Positions 16,600-25,468 are shown, numbered from the stretch's first letter. The stretch: DNA of 64,000 nt from Micromonospora cabrerizensis (GCF_022230955.1 NZ_JAKKFI010000081.1:62001-126000), one strand, 5' to 3'. Made by a program: numbers and translations. The notes: a model not told the origin generated them from the letters alone.

Positions 16600-16669
16600 G
16601 TCGAACGCCTGCGGCATCCCTGAGCCCTCGAACGCCTGCGGCGTCGTCAGTCCTCGAACGCCTCCGGCG
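16600..16669. repeat. Short tandem repeat formed from the last codons of gcvP
   Basis: TCGAACGCCTGCGGC(A/G)T occurs at 16600, 16627 and (one base changed) 16653; the period is 26-27 bases. The third copy encodes the C-terminal PEAFED of gcvP, so the first two are downstream duplicates of the gene end beyond the stop codon at 16647-16649. Confidence 0.7.
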
Positions 16670-19469
16670 ACGGGCACGAGCAGACCAGGTTCCGGTCGCC
16701 GTACGCGCCGTCGATGCGCCGCACCGGCGGCCAGTACTTCCCGGCCCGGTCCACCCCGACCGGGTACGCGCCCACCGACCGCGGGTACGGGTGCGACCAC
16801 TCGTCACCGCTGACCATCGCCGCGGTGTGCGGCGCGTTGGCCAGGGGGTTGTCCCCCGCCGGCCACTGCCCCGACCCCACCTGCTCGATCTCCGCCCGGA
16901 TGGCGATCATCGCGTCGCAGAACCGGTCCAGCTCGGCCAGGTCCTCGCTCTCGGTCGGCTCCACCATCAGCGTCCCCGCCACCGGGAACGACATCGTCGG
17001 CGCGTGGAAGCCGTAGTCGATCAGCCGCTTCGCCACGTCGTCCACGCTCACCCCGGTCGCCTTCGTCAACGGCCGCAGGTCGAGGATGCACTCGTGCGCC
17101 ACCAGGCCCTTGTTGCCGGCGTACAGCACCGGGAAGTGCCCCCGCAGGCGCGCCGCCACGTAGTTCGCCGCCAGCACCGCCACGCCGGTCGCCCGGGTCA
17201 GCCCCTCGGCGCCCATCATCCGCAGGTACGCCCACGGGATCGGCAGGATCCCCGCCGACCCGTACTTCGCCGCCGAGATCGCCGGCGTGGAGTCCACGTG
17301 CGCGCCCAGCGGGTCACCGGGCAGGAACGGCGCCAGGTGCGCGCGCACCGCGACCGGGCCCACGCCGGGGCCACCGCCGCCGTGCGGGATGCAGAACGTC
17401 TTGTGCAGGTTCAGGTGTGACACGTCCGCACCGAACTTGCCCGGCTTCGCGAAACCGACCAGGGCGTTGAGGTTGGCCCCGTCGACGTACACCTGACCGC
17501 CGGCGTCGTGGACCTTCGCGCACAGCGACGCGATGCCCGTCTCGTACACGCCGTGCGTCGACGGGTACGTCACCATGATCGCGGCGAGGGCGTCCCGATG
17601 CTTGTCGATCTTCGCGTCGAGGTCGACCAGGTCGACGTTGCCGTCCTCGTCGCAGGCCACCACGACGACCCGCATACCGGCCATCACGGCCGACGCCGCG
17701 TTGGTGCCGTGCGCCGACGACGGGATCAGGCACACGTCGCGGTGCGACTCACCCCGCGAGGCGTGGTACGAACGGATCGCCAGCAGCCCGGCCAACTCAC
17801 CCTGCGAACCGGCGTTGGGCTGCACACTGACCGCGTCGTAGCCGGTCACCTCGGCCAGCCACGACTCCAGCTGACCGATCATCTCCCGGTACCCGGCGGT
17901 CTGCGCGTCCGGCGCGAACGGGTGGATGTGCGCGAACTCCGCCCAGCTGACCGGCTCCATTTCGGTGGTCGCGTTCAGCTTCATCGTGCACGACCCGAGC
18001 GGGATCATGCCCCGGTCCAGCGCGTAGTCGAAGTCCGACAGCCGCCGCAGGTAGCGCAGCATCGCCGTCTCCGAGTGGTGGCTGCGGAACACCGGGTGGG
18101 TGAGGAAGTCACTGCCCCGGGCCAGGTCGACCGGCAGGGCCGCGTCCACGGTCCCGTCGAACGCGGGCACCCCGAACGCCGCCCACACCTGCGTCAGGTG
18201 CGCGACGGTGCTCGTCTCGTCGCAGGACACACCCACCCGGTCGGCGTCGACCAGCCGCAGGTTCACGCCCCGCTCGGCGGCCGCCGCGACGACCTGCGCC
18301 GCCCGGCCCGGCACGCTCGCGGTGACGGTGTCGAAGAACGCGACGTCGGTGACGTCCACGCCGCCGGCGCGCAGCCCGGCCGCGAGCCGCGCCGCCATCT
18401 CGTGGGTACGCGCCGCGATGTCCCGCAGCCCGTCCGGGCCGTGGTAGACGGCGTACATGCCGGCCATCACCGCGAGGAGCACCTGCGCGGTGCAGATGTT
18501 GCTGGTCGCCTTCTCCCGCCGGATGTGCTGCTCGCGGGTCTGCAATGCCAACCGGTAGGCCGGGTTGCCGTCCGCGTCGCGCGACACCCCGACCAGACGC
18601 CCGGGCAGCATCCGCTCCAGGCCCGCGCGCACCGCCAGGTAACCGGCGTGCGGCCCACCGAAGCCCATCGGTACGCCGAAGCGCTGGGTGGTGCCGGCGG
18701 CGATGTCCGCCCCGATCTCCCCCGGTGCGCGCAGCAGCGTCAACGCCAACAGGTCCGCGGCGACCGTGACGAGGGCCCCGGCGGCGTGTGCGGCCTCCAC
18801 GAGGCCGGTGTGGTCACGGACCGCCCCGGACGCCCCCGGGTACTGCAGGTGCAGGCCGAAGAACTCCGCCGGCAGCTCGTCGCGCTCGACGTCGACGATC
18901 CGCACGTCGATGCCGAGCGGCTCGGCCCGGCTGGTGATGACCGCGATGGTCTGCGGCAACGCGTCGGCGTCGACCACGTACACCCGGCTCTTGCTCTTGG
19001 AGGCCCGCCGCGCGAGGGTCATGGCCTCGGCGGCGGCGGTGCCCTCGTCGAGCATGGACGCGTTCGCGGTGGCCAGGCCGGTCAGGTCGGTGACCATCGT
19101 CTGGAAGTTCAGCAGCGCCTCCAGGCGGCCCTGGCTGATCTCCGGCTGGTACGGCGTGTACGCCGTGTACCAGGCCGGGTCCTCCAGCACGTTGCGGCGG
19201 ATCACCGCCGGGGTGTGCGTGCCGTGGTACCCCAGCCCGATCATGGAGACGGCGACGGTGTTGCGCGCCGCCAGGGCCCGCAGCTCGGCGATCGTCTCGG
19301 CCTCGGTGGCCGGGTCCGGCAGGTCGAGGGTGCCGTGCCAGCGGATCACCTCGGGGATCGCGGCGTCCATCAGCTCGTCGATCGAGCCGTGCCCGACGAT
19401 TTCCAACATCCGACGCTCGTCGTCGGGGCCGGGACCGATGTGACGGGTGGCGAACTGCTCAACGGTCAT
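16647..19469 (-). CDS. gcvP: Glycine dehydrogenase (aminomethyl-transferring), P-protein
   Basis: 940 residues from ATG 19469 (GGGAG upstream), matching the 950-residue single-chain P-protein. It decarboxylates glycine and passes the aminomethyl group to lipoylated GcvH. Seen: N-terminal RHIGPGPDDERRML, the PLP-lysine motif NLHKTFCIPHGGGGPG, and LGSCTMKLNATTEM. GcvH is encoded 9 kb away (28329) in another operon and gcvT is not in the window. Expression should be controlled by the glycine riboswitch upstream. The 3' end carries a small repeat expansion. Confidence 0.96.
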   Translation of the reverse strand: MTVEQFATRHIGPGPDDERRMLEIVGHGSIDELMDAAIPEVIRWHGTLDLPDPATEAETIAELRALAARNTVAVSMIGLGYHGTHTPAVIRRNVLEDPAWYTAYTPYQPEISQGRLEALLNFQTMVTDLTGLATANASMLDEGTAAAEAMTLARRASKSKSRVYVVDADALPQTIAVITSRAEPLGIDVRIVDVERDELPAEFFGLHLQYPGASGAVRDHTGLVEAAHAAGALVTVAADLLALTLLRAPGEIGADIAAGTTQRFGVPMGFGGPHAGYLAVRAGLERMLPGRLVGVSRDADGNPAYRLALQTREQHIRREKATSNICTAQVLLAVMAGMYAVYHGPDGLRDIAARTHEMAARLAAGLRAGGVDVTDVAFFDTVTASVPGRAAQVVAAAAERGVNLRLVDADRVGVSCDETSTVAHLTQVWAAFGVPAFDGTVDAALPVDLARGSDFLTHPVFRSHHSETAMLRYLRRLSDFDYALDRGMIPLGSCTMKLNATTEMEPVSWAEFAHIHPFAPDAQTAGYREMIGQLESWLAEVTGYDAVSVQPNAGSQGELAGLLAIRSYHASRGESHRDVCLIPSSAHGTNAASAVMAGMRVVVVACDEDGNVDLVDLDAKIDKHRDALAAIMVTYPSTHGVYETGIASLCAKVHDAGGQVYVDGANLNALVGFAKPGKFGADVSHLNLHKTFCIPHGGGGPGVGPVAVRAHLAPFLPGDPLGAHVDSTPAISAAKYGSAGILPIPWAYLRMMGAEGLTRATGVAVLAANYVAARLRGHFPVLYAGNKGLVAHECILDLRPLTKATGVSVDDVAKRLIDYGFHAPTMSFPVAGTLMVEPTESEDLAELDRFCDAMIAIRAEIEQVGSGQWPAGDNPLANAPHTAAMVSGDEWSHPYPRSVGAYPVGVDRAGKYWPPVRRIDGAYGDRNLVCSCPSPEAFED

Positions 19470-19539
19470 AGGGGGCACTCCCGGGGCGAGGTCGACGTGT
19501 CGGCCTCCCCCTCTGTCACACCCCGTGAGGCGCTCCACA

Positions 19540-19632
19540 GTGCCTGCCCACGAGGTCCTTTTGCCTGAGAGGTTCCGGGGAGGATTTGCCCCTTCGGCGC
19601 CGCCCTGAGTGTTGTCGGGCGGTCTCTCCCAC
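19540..19632 (-). ncRNA. Glycine riboswitch (gcvT type)
   Basis: The minus strand between the sirtuin gene and gcvP carries the classic core in order: GGGAGAGACC (from 19630), GCGCCGAAGGGGCAAATC, then GGAACCTCTCAGGCAAAAGG and ACC. This is one aptamer; no second complete aptamer follows before gcvP, so it is a singlet. In this family glycine binding normally raises expression of the cleavage system. About 70 bases lie between the aptamer and the start codon. Confidence 0.92.
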
Positions 19633-19712
19633 GTGGGTGTTACCGGCGCTGTCAACGCTACCAGCGCCGGTGTTTCGGGCAGATGTCCTCCCCCGGGTGC
19701 GGTGCCGGCGGT

Positions 19713-20561
19713 TCAGACGCCGACCGTCGCCGCGGTGCCGCCGACCCGCGCGGCCAGCTCCGGCAGCAGCGCGCCCAACGGGGCGTCGACGCACACGCTG
19801 GCGTGGGCGTCACCCCGGGTGGGGCCCTGGTTGACGATCGCCACAGGGATGCCCCGTTTCGCCGCCCGAATCACGAAACGTCGCCCCGACATGACCGTCA
19901 ACGACGACCCCAGCACCAGCAACGACCGGGCCTGCTCCACGGCCGCGAAGCAGCGCGAGACCCGCTGCGGCGGCACCGTCTCCCCGAAGAACACCACGTC
20001 GGGCTTCAACATGCCGGTGCCGCAGATCCCGCAGTCCACCGGCCGGAACGCCGCCACCTGCTCGTCGGGGAGATCCACATCACCGTCCGGGTTGACCGCG
20101 GCGACCCGGGCCACGAAGTCCGGGTTGGCCTCGCGTAACCGCCGGTCCAGCTCCTCCCGGGAGGTCAGGTTGCCGCAGTCCAGGCAGGTCACCTCATCGA
20201 GGCGACCATGCAACTCGATCACCGACGTGCTGCCGGCCGCACCGTGCAGACCGTCGACGTTCTGGGTGATCACCGCGCCGACCAGCCCGGCCCGTTGCAG
20301 CCCGGCGACCGCCCGGTGCCCGGCGTTGGGCGCCGCGCCCGCGATCAACCGCCACCCCAGGTGGCTGCGCGCCCAGTAGCGCCGCCGGGCGAGGGGGTCG
20401 CGGGTGAACGCCTGGAACGTCATCGGGGTGTGCCGCCGGGCAACCCCGCTGGGCCCCCGGTAGTCGGGGATGCCCGACTCCGTGGACAGGCCCGCGCCGC
20501 TGAGCACCACCACCCCGCCACCGGCCACCAGCGAGGTCAACGCGTCGAAGCTCTCCGTCAC
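19713..20561 (-). CDS. Sir2 family NAD-dependent protein deacylase
   Basis: 282 residues from GTG 20561. The start is uncertain because GGAGGG sits only one base before the GTG. Sirtuin motifs are complete: GAGLSTESGIPDYRG (NAD loop), ITQNVDGLHGAAG (catalytic region), ELHGRL with the catalytic His, and a zinc ribbon CLDCGN ... CGICG. It removes acyl groups from lysines using NAD+. Length and zinc site fit a bacterial class II/IV-like sirtuin. It stands divergently from the gcvP leader and is separated from the MerR-PP2C gene by a terminator. Confidence 0.9.
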   Translation of the reverse strand: MTESFDALTSLVAGGGVVVLSGAGLSTESGIPDYRGPSGVARRHTPMTFQAFTRDPLARRRYWARSHLGWRLIAGAAPNAGHRAVAGLQRAGLVGAVITQNVDGLHGAAGSTSVIELHGRLDEVTCLDCGNLTSREELDRRLREANPDFVARVAAVNPDGDVDLPDEQVAAFRPVDCGICGTGMLKPDVVFFGETVPPQRVSRCFAAVEQARSLLVLGSSLTVMSGRRFVIRAAKRGIPVAIVNQGPTRGDAHASVCVDAPLGALLPELAARVGGTAATVGV

Positions 20562-20581
20562 CCCTCCATGCTGCCTCAGCC

Positions 20582-20618
20582 CGGCCGGTGGCGGCGAACG
20601 GTGCGCCGCCACCGGCCG
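20582..20618 (-). terminator. Terminator hairpin after the MerR-PP2C gene
   Basis: A perfect 15-bp stem (20582-20596 with 20604-20618) with a 7-base loop lies 20 bases past the stop of the MerR-PP2C gene. Confidence 0.7.
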
Positions 20619-20637
20619 CACTGAAGCGCCGCGGCGT

Positions 20638-21708
20638 CTACACCGCCACGACGTCGGCGACGACGCAGGAGATGTTGTCCGGCGCACCCGCGGCCCGCGC
20701 CAGCTCCATCAACTCCCGCACCGTCTGCTCGGGGTCGGCGCCCGCACCGAGCGCCGCGCACAGCGCGGCCCGGTCGACCACGGCGGACAACCCGTCGGAG
20801 CACAACAGGTACCGGTCACCGGGCAGCGCGCTCCGAAGCGCGAGATCCGCCTCCACCGGCCCGCCGGCGCCGAGGGCCCGCACCAGCACCGCCCGCTGCG
20901 GGTGCGCGGCGGCCTGGGCCGGGTCGAGGCGGCCCTGGTCCACCTGGGCCCGCACCCACGTGTGATCCTGCGTCAACAGCGACACCTCACCGTCGCGCAC
21001 CAGGTACGCCCGGGTGTCACCGATGTGCACGAGGGCCAGTTGGGAGCCGCTGCGCAGCAACGCGGTCAGTGTGGTGACCGGCTGATGATCATCGGTCGCC
21101 AACCCGCGCACCGTGCGGTCGGCGTCGGCGACCGCCCCGGCGAGCATCGTCAGCAGCAGCTCGACGGCCGGCGCGTCCGTGAGCTCCAGCTCCCTGAGGG
21201 CGTCGATGGCGGCGGCGCTCGCGGCCGCGCCACCGGTCCCTCGCATGCCGTCGGCGACGGCGAGTAACCGCTGACTGGCGTACGCGGCGTCCTCGTTGCT
21301 GTCGCGCACGGCCCCGGTCTGACAGTCGGAGGCGTAGCGGACGGCGAGAGTGGGTGGGGGTGATGACACGGTGGTGCTCCCTCCGGACAGGTGGTCCACG
21401 AGGACGGTGGCGAGCCGGGCGCGCACCGCGGTGTCGGCGCTGACCTGCCGCCAGTACGCGGTGATCGCCTCAGCCGCCGCCGCGGGCGCCAACCCACACA
21501 CGGTGCGGATCATGGCCAGTGGCATGCCGAGGCGACGCAGCTGGGCGACCAGCCGGGCCAGCGGCACCTGCTCCGGGTCGTAGAGCCGGTACCCGGACTC
21601 GGGATCGACCGCGGCCGGCAGCAGCACCCCCACCTGGTCGTACAGGCGCAGCGCCTTCGGTGTCAGTCCCACCGCCCGGGCGAACGCCCCGATGGTCAGC
21701 AGCCCCAC
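20638..21708 (-). CDS. MerR-type regulator fused to a PP2C-family phosphatase domain
   Basis: 356 residues from GTG 21708 (GGAGGAAGC upstream). Residues 1-70 are a MerR winged helix (LTIGAFARAVGLTPKALRLY, GYRLYD). After a helix and Ser/Pro linker comes a complete PP2C fold (about 120-356): RDSNEDAAYA, LLAVADGMRGTG, HIGDTRAYLVRDG, LLTQDHTWV, LLCSDGLS and DNISCVV, including the metal-binding aspartates. It may link DNA binding to phosphoprotein signalling, or the phosphatase fold may act as sensor. I recall this domain pairing in other actinobacteria, but its function is not established. Followed by a terminator. Confidence 0.87.
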   Translation of the reverse strand: MGLLTIGAFARAVGLTPKALRLYDQVGVLLPAAVDPESGYRLYDPEQVPLARLVAQLRRLGMPLAMIRTVCGLAPAAAAEAITAYWRQVSADTAVRARLATVLVDHLSGGSTTVSSPPPTLAVRYASDCQTGAVRDSNEDAAYASQRLLAVADGMRGTGGAAASAAAIDALRELELTDAPAVELLLTMLAGAVADADRTVRGLATDDHQPVTTLTALLRSGSQLALVHIGDTRAYLVRDGEVSLLTQDHTWVRAQVDQGRLDPAQAAAHPQRAVLVRALGAGGPVEADLALRSALPGDRYLLCSDGLSAVVDRAALCAALGAGADPEQTVRELMELARAAGAPDNISCVVADVVAV

Positions 21709-21855
21709 GTCGGCTTCCTCCTCGTGCCGGTCACGGCGACCGACAGGCACCAGACTGGGCCCTGACCAAAGGTCAAGGTCAAGGCCGCACCGGCAGCGGG
21801 TGACGCGCAAGCGGGTCGGAGGGGCCGGTGTCGCACGTGCCGCCGGCGTCGCCGG

Positions 21856-21861
21856 TAGGTT
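21856..21861 (+). promoter_or_regulatory. -10 box of a leaderless transcript
   Basis: TAGGTT followed by exactly six bases and then ATG 21868; no Shine-Dalgarno sequence. Confidence 0.5.
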
Positions 21862-21867
21862 GGTCGC

Positions 21868-22521
21868 ATGCGAGTCGTCATCGCCGGAGGTCACGGCAAG
21901 ATCGCCCTGCTGCTGCAACGCCACCTCGCCGGGCGCGGGGACACCCCGGTCGGTCTGATCCGCAACCCCGAGCAGGCCGCGACGCTGCGCGCCGCCGGCG
22001 CCACCCCCGTCGTCTGCGACCTGGAACACGCCGACGTCACGGAGGTCGCCGCGCACCTCGACCGCGCCGACGCGGTCGTCTTCGCCGCGGGCGCCGGCCC
22101 CGGCAGCGGCGCCGCCCGCAAGGACACCGTCGACCGGGGAGCCGCCGCGCTGCTCGCCGACGCCGCCACCCGCGCCGGTGTGCACCGCTACCTGCTGGTG
22201 TCCTCCATGGGCGTGGACGACCCACCCGCCGCCGGCACCGACGACGTGTGGGCGGCGTACCTGACAGCGAAACGCGCCGCCGAGGACGACCTACGCGGCC
22301 GCGACCTGGCCTGGACGGTGCTGCGACCCGGCCGGCTCACCGACGACCCACCCACCGGGCGGGTCACCCTCACCCGCCACGCCGGCCGCGGCGCGGTCAG
22401 CCGCACCGACGTCGCCCACGTCCTCGTCGCGCTGCTCGACGAACCCCGCACCACCGGCAAGACCCTGGAACTCGTCGACGGGCCCACCCCGATCGCCGAC
22501 GCCGTCCACGCCGCCACCTGA
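21868..22521 (+). CDS. Atypical SDR, NAD(P)H-binding protein
   Basis: 217 residues, leaderless start. The N-terminal MRVVIAGGHGKIALLL carries the GxxGxxA nucleotide loop of atypical SDRs; VVFAAGAGPGSG and LLVSSMGVDDP follow, and the YxxxK equivalent is YLTAKRAAE. Short members of this class (NmrA/YwnB-like) act as flavin or biliverdin reductases or redox sensors. The exact role is unknown. It may be cotranscribed with the DUF1905 gene 24 bases downstream. Confidence 0.83.
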   Translation: MRVVIAGGHGKIALLLQRHLAGRGDTPVGLIRNPEQAATLRAAGATPVVCDLEHADVTEVAAHLDRADAVVFAAGAGPGSGAARKDTVDRGAAALLADAATRAGVHRYLLVSSMGVDDPPAAGTDDVWAAYLTAKRAAEDDLRGRDLAWTVLRPGRLTDDPPTGRVTLTRHAGRGAVSRTDVAHVLVALLDEPRTTGKTLELVDGPTPIADAVHAAT

Positions 22522-22545
22522 CCCCACCTGCACTCCGGGAGAGCC

Positions 22546-22824
22546 ATGGACCCGCAACCACTCGACCACCGCTTCACCGCGCCCATCGAAAAGGACGGCG
22601 CGTTCGCCACCTACGTGACAGTGCCCGACTCCGCGAACCTGCTCGGCACCCGCCGCGCCGTGAAGGTCACCGGCACCATCGACGGTCACCCGTTCAACGC
22701 GACCCTCATGCCCTCCGGCGCCGGCCCACACTGGCTGCCCATCCGCGCCGCCCTGTGCAAGGCCATCGGCAAGAGCCAAGCCGGCGAGCAGGTCACCTTC
22801 CACCTCGAACAACGCCTCAGCTGA
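22546..22824 (+). CDS. DUF1905 domain protein
   Basis: 92 residues from ATG 22546 with GGGAGAG upstream. FTAPIEKDGAFATYVTVPDS, VKVTGTIDGHPFNATLMPSG and LPIRAALCKAIGK are typical of DUF1905, a small beta-barrel found alone or fused to YdeI/OmdA-like domains. Function unknown. It follows the SDR gene closely and is convergent with the DivIVA-like gene, with a shared terminator. Confidence 0.85.
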   Translation: MDPQPLDHRFTAPIEKDGAFATYVTVPDSANLLGTRRAVKVTGTIDGHPFNATLMPSGAGPHWLPIRAALCKAIGKSQAGEQVTFHLEQRLS

Positions 22825-22829
22825 CCCGC

Positions 22830-22865
22830 CGCGGGTGGGGTCCACCAACGGTGCCCCCACCCGCG
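22830..22865. terminator. Bidirectional terminator hairpin
   Basis: An 11-bp perfect stem (22830-22840 with 22855-22865) lies in the 47-base gap between two convergent genes. Confidence 0.65.
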
Positions 22866-22871
22866 CGACGG

Positions 22872-23564
22872 TCAGCGCTGCTGGTGCCGCGGCAACGCCG
22901 ACTGGCCCGCACCGCCCGCGAACGGCGCACCCGGCGTCTCCGCCGCGATCCGGTCCATCGTGCGGGCCAGATGCTCACTGCCGTCGTCGAGATGCCGCGC
23001 CGCCGCCTGCATGTGCGACACCATCATCTCGCCGAAGATCCGCAACGCCTCCCGGGTGGCGACCGTGTCGTCGAAGCTCGGCCCCGCCGCGCTGCGGTAC
23101 TCCGCCACCGCCCGCTCCGCCTCCTGCTTCGCCTCCGCCTCCGCCGCGTGCAGGTAGCTCTCGTACTGCACCCGGGCGTACTCGGCGACCCGCCGCGCGT
23201 AGTCATGCGCCTGAGCGATGATCTGCTCCGCCTCCCGCTGCGCCGCGGACAGCAGATTCACCTCCCGCGCCGCCGGGACCTTCGCCGCCGCCCCCGTACT
23301 CGGAATCACCCCGTGCCGGTGCAACTCCACCCGGTCGGTCAGCCGCTCGTTCTCCGCCCGCAACGTCGCGATCTGCGTCGCCAACAGGTCCAACTCGTCA
23401 GCCACCTGCACCCGGAACCGGTCCACGTCGGCGTTGTCGTAACCACGCCGCGCGAACGACGCGGCACCGAACTCCCACCGCCGAACCCGGTCGGCGGTCA
23501 TCCGCACCTGCACACCGCCGGAAACCTGCATCCCGTCGTACCGACTGATCGGGGTCGCGCTCAC
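22872..23564 (-). CDS. DivIVA-domain coiled-coil protein
   Basis: 230 residues from GTG 23564 (GGAGG nine bases upstream). After a short tail, VRRWEFGAASFARRGYDNAD and VDRFRVQVADELDLL form a DivIVA-type N-terminal motif (F-x-x-x-x-x-G-Y-D-x-x-x-V-D-x-F). A long coiled coil with EAEQIIAQAHDYARRVAEYA follows (about 95-190). Such proteins mark curved membrane at poles and septa. It is not the main Wag31/DivIVA, since no fts/yggT genes adjoin; it resembles the accessory DivIVA-like proteins of actinobacteria. Upstream lies the haemoglobin operon, separated by 50 bases. Confidence 0.8.
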   Translation of the reverse strand: MSATPISRYDGMQVSGGVQVRMTADRVRRWEFGAASFARRGYDNADVDRFRVQVADELDLLATQIATLRAENERLTDRVELHRHGVIPSTGAAAKVPAAREVNLLSAAQREAEQIIAQAHDYARRVAEYARVQYESYLHAAEAEAKQEAERAVAEYRSAAGPSFDDTVATREALRIFGEMMVSHMQAAARHLDDGSEHLARTMDRIAAETPGAPFAGGAGQSALPRHQQR

Positions 23565-23616
23565 CTGACTGCGCCTCCGATCGCGACTGCGGGACCCGCA
23601 AGCTCACCTTTCCCGC

Positions 23617-24798
23617 TCACCTGAGCCCACCTCCCGAAGTGTCACCGGCGGTCGTCTCCTGCACCGCCGTGCGCCAGGCCGGGCCGTACCACTGCGCGCC
23701 CAGGCCCTCGTGGTGCACCTGACCCGCGTGGAAACCCGCCTGGACCAACGTCTGCACCGCATGAGAAACCATCTCGTCGGACCCGCACACGTAGACGTGC
23801 CGGGAACGCCAGTCACCGTCGGCCAACGCCCGATCCACCGCGTGCACGAACTCCCCCGGCCGGTTGAGGTCGGCACCCACCACGTACGTCACCGTCAACC
23901 ACGGGTACGACGACGCCAACTTGTCGATCGCCTCGCTGTCGTAGAGCTCACTGCGGGAACGCGCCCCCACGTAGAGATCCACCCGTCGGCGGGAACCCTC
24001 CGCCGCGACCTGCTCCACCAACGCCTTCACCGGCGCCCAACCCGTCCCCGCGACCACCAACAACAGGTCACTGGAGCCCGCCGACCACAACCCCAGCCGA
24101 TCCCCCACCGGCGCCGCCAGGTGGACCCGGTCCCCCACCGCCGACCCGTACACCAACCGCGACGACACCGCGCCACCCGGCGCGGCCCGCACATGCAACT
24201 CCAACGTGCCGTCCGCCCGCGGCGCGTTCGCCGGCGAGTAGTACCGCCACGACCGCACCGCCGGATGCGACACCCCGATCGACTGACCCGGGGTGAACGG
24301 CAACAGGTACTGCGGGCGCACCGTCAACACCGCCACGTCGAACGCCCGCCGCTCGTGGGCCACGATCTCCGCCACCCACCACGGCGGGTTCACCGCCTCG
24401 GCGGCCTGCGCCGCCTCCGTCATCACCTGAGCCACCAACCCGTACGCGGCCGCCCAGTCCGACGCCAACTCGTCGGTCCACTGCTCGGCGAGGAAATGCT
24501 GCAACGTCGCCAACAGCGCCTCACCGACCGCCGGATAGTGTTCCGCGCGGACCGCGAACTTACGGTGGTCCGCGCCGAGATCCTGCAGGAAACCCACCAG
24601 GTGCTCCACCTGGTCCACGTTGGACACGATGTGACCCAACGCGGTCACCAGACGGTCCCGCTGACCGGCCATGTTCGTGGGGAACATCTGCCGCGTCTCG
24701 GGATGAGCGAGGAACAACGTCGAATAGAAATAGAGCGGCACCTGGTCACCGTGCTCGGCGACCACCGACCAGCTCCGCTTGAGTCGGGCCGCGTCCAC
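23617..24798 (-). CDS. Flavohaemoprotein-like globin-reductase
   Basis: 393 residues. An N-terminal globin (about 1-140; VPLYFYSTLFLAHPETRQMF, proximal-His region KFAVRAEHYPAVG) is joined to an FAD/NAD(P)-binding ferredoxin reductase module: RSWRYYSPAN (FAD, RxYS), VAGTGWAPVKALVEQ (NAD) and YVCGSDEMV. Flavohaemoproteins convert NO to nitrate using O2 and NAD(P)H. The N-terminus is slightly different from E. coli Hmp and belongs to the actinobacterial type. Two bases separate it from the preceding truncated haemoglobin gene, so the two form an operon. Confidence 0.9.
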   Translation of the reverse strand: MDAARLKRSWSVVAEHGDQVPLYFYSTLFLAHPETRQMFPTNMAGQRDRLVTALGHIVSNVDQVEHLVGFLQDLGADHRKFAVRAEHYPAVGEALLATLQHFLAEQWTDELASDWAAAYGLVAQVMTEAAQAAEAVNPPWWVAEIVAHERRAFDVAVLTVRPQYLLPFTPGQSIGVSHPAVRSWRYYSPANAPRADGTLELHVRAAPGGAVSSRLVYGSAVGDRVHLAAPVGDRLGLWSAGSSDLLLVVAGTGWAPVKALVEQVAAEGSRRRVDLYVGARSRSELYDSEAIDKLASSYPWLTVTYVVGADLNRPGEFVHAVDRALADGDWRSRHVYVCGSDEMVSHAVQTLVQAGFHAGQVHHEGLGAQWYGPAWRTAVQETTAGDTSGGGLR

Positions 24799-24800
24799 GC

Positions 24801-25199
24801 TCAGACGCCCGACCGGTTTCCGCGGGACACCACCTGGTCCTGCACCTGCCCCAGCACCGTCTGCACGTCCGCCAGGATGTCCGCCGGCACACCCAGCTCG
24901 GTCAGCGTCACCACCAGGTGCCCACCCACCATCGCGTAGTGCTCCACCGGGATGTCCAACGGCTGGTGTGCCTCCGCCAACCCACGACCGGTGTACTCGT
25001 TCGGGCCACCCAGCACCGTGGTCAACATCAACGTCAGGTGCCGCCGCTGACCCACCATGTCCACATCGGAGAAGTAACCCGCCAACACCGGGTCGACGAG
25101 CACCCTGTCGTAGAACAGGTCAACGGCCGCCTTCACCGCGCTGGCACCGCCAATGCGGTCGTAGTGCGAGGCGGGAGCGGTCTCTTCCGTAACCGTCAC
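24801..25199 (-). CDS. glbN: Group I truncated haemoglobin
   Basis: 132 residues from GTG 25199 (GGAAGG upstream). 2-on-2 globin fold: YDRIGGASAVKAAVDLFYDR with the B10 Tyr that stabilises bound O2, YFSDVDMVGQRRHLT, and the proximal His in GRGLAEAHQPLDI. TrHbN proteins dioxygenate NO; paired here with a reductase-bearing flavohaemoglobin the operon looks like an NO-detoxification unit. A possible promoter (TATGGT at 25247-25242 on the minus strand) lies about 45 bases upstream of the start. Confidence 0.9.
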   Translation of the reverse strand: MTVTEETAPASHYDRIGGASAVKAAVDLFYDRVLVDPVLAGYFSDVDMVGQRRHLTLMLTTVLGGPNEYTGRGLAEAHQPLDIPVEHYAMVGGHLVVTLTELGVPADILADVQTVLGQVQDQVVSRGNRSGV

Positions 25200-25365
25200 G
25201 GTCGTTCCTTCCGGGGGGTGAAGGGTCCAGAACCGTGTCGGACCATAGCGTGTCAACCGCCTCCGGTCAGCGCCCCCTTATCGGGTTCCCGACAACACGA
25301 CGACACGCTGCGTCACCACTACCGATGGGTATCTCCACAACGAGCCACCACAACGACACCCAAAG

Positions 25366-25380
25366 TGTCCACAGTGGACA
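25366..25380. promoter_or_regulatory. Palindrome upstream of the haemoglobin operon
   Basis: TGTCCAC and GTGGACA form a 7+7 inverted repeat with one central base. It lies 167 bases upstream of glbN in the 269-base gap to the MerR gene. It may be a regulator binding site for the NO-response operon; the protein is unknown. Confidence 0.35.
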
Positions 25381-25468
25381 TGACAGGCCCGACGAACCTG
25401 CCCACCGTCACCGACGGTCGCCAGAAAACCAACCGAAAAAAAGCGGAACCCGGCAACGCCCCCGGCGC

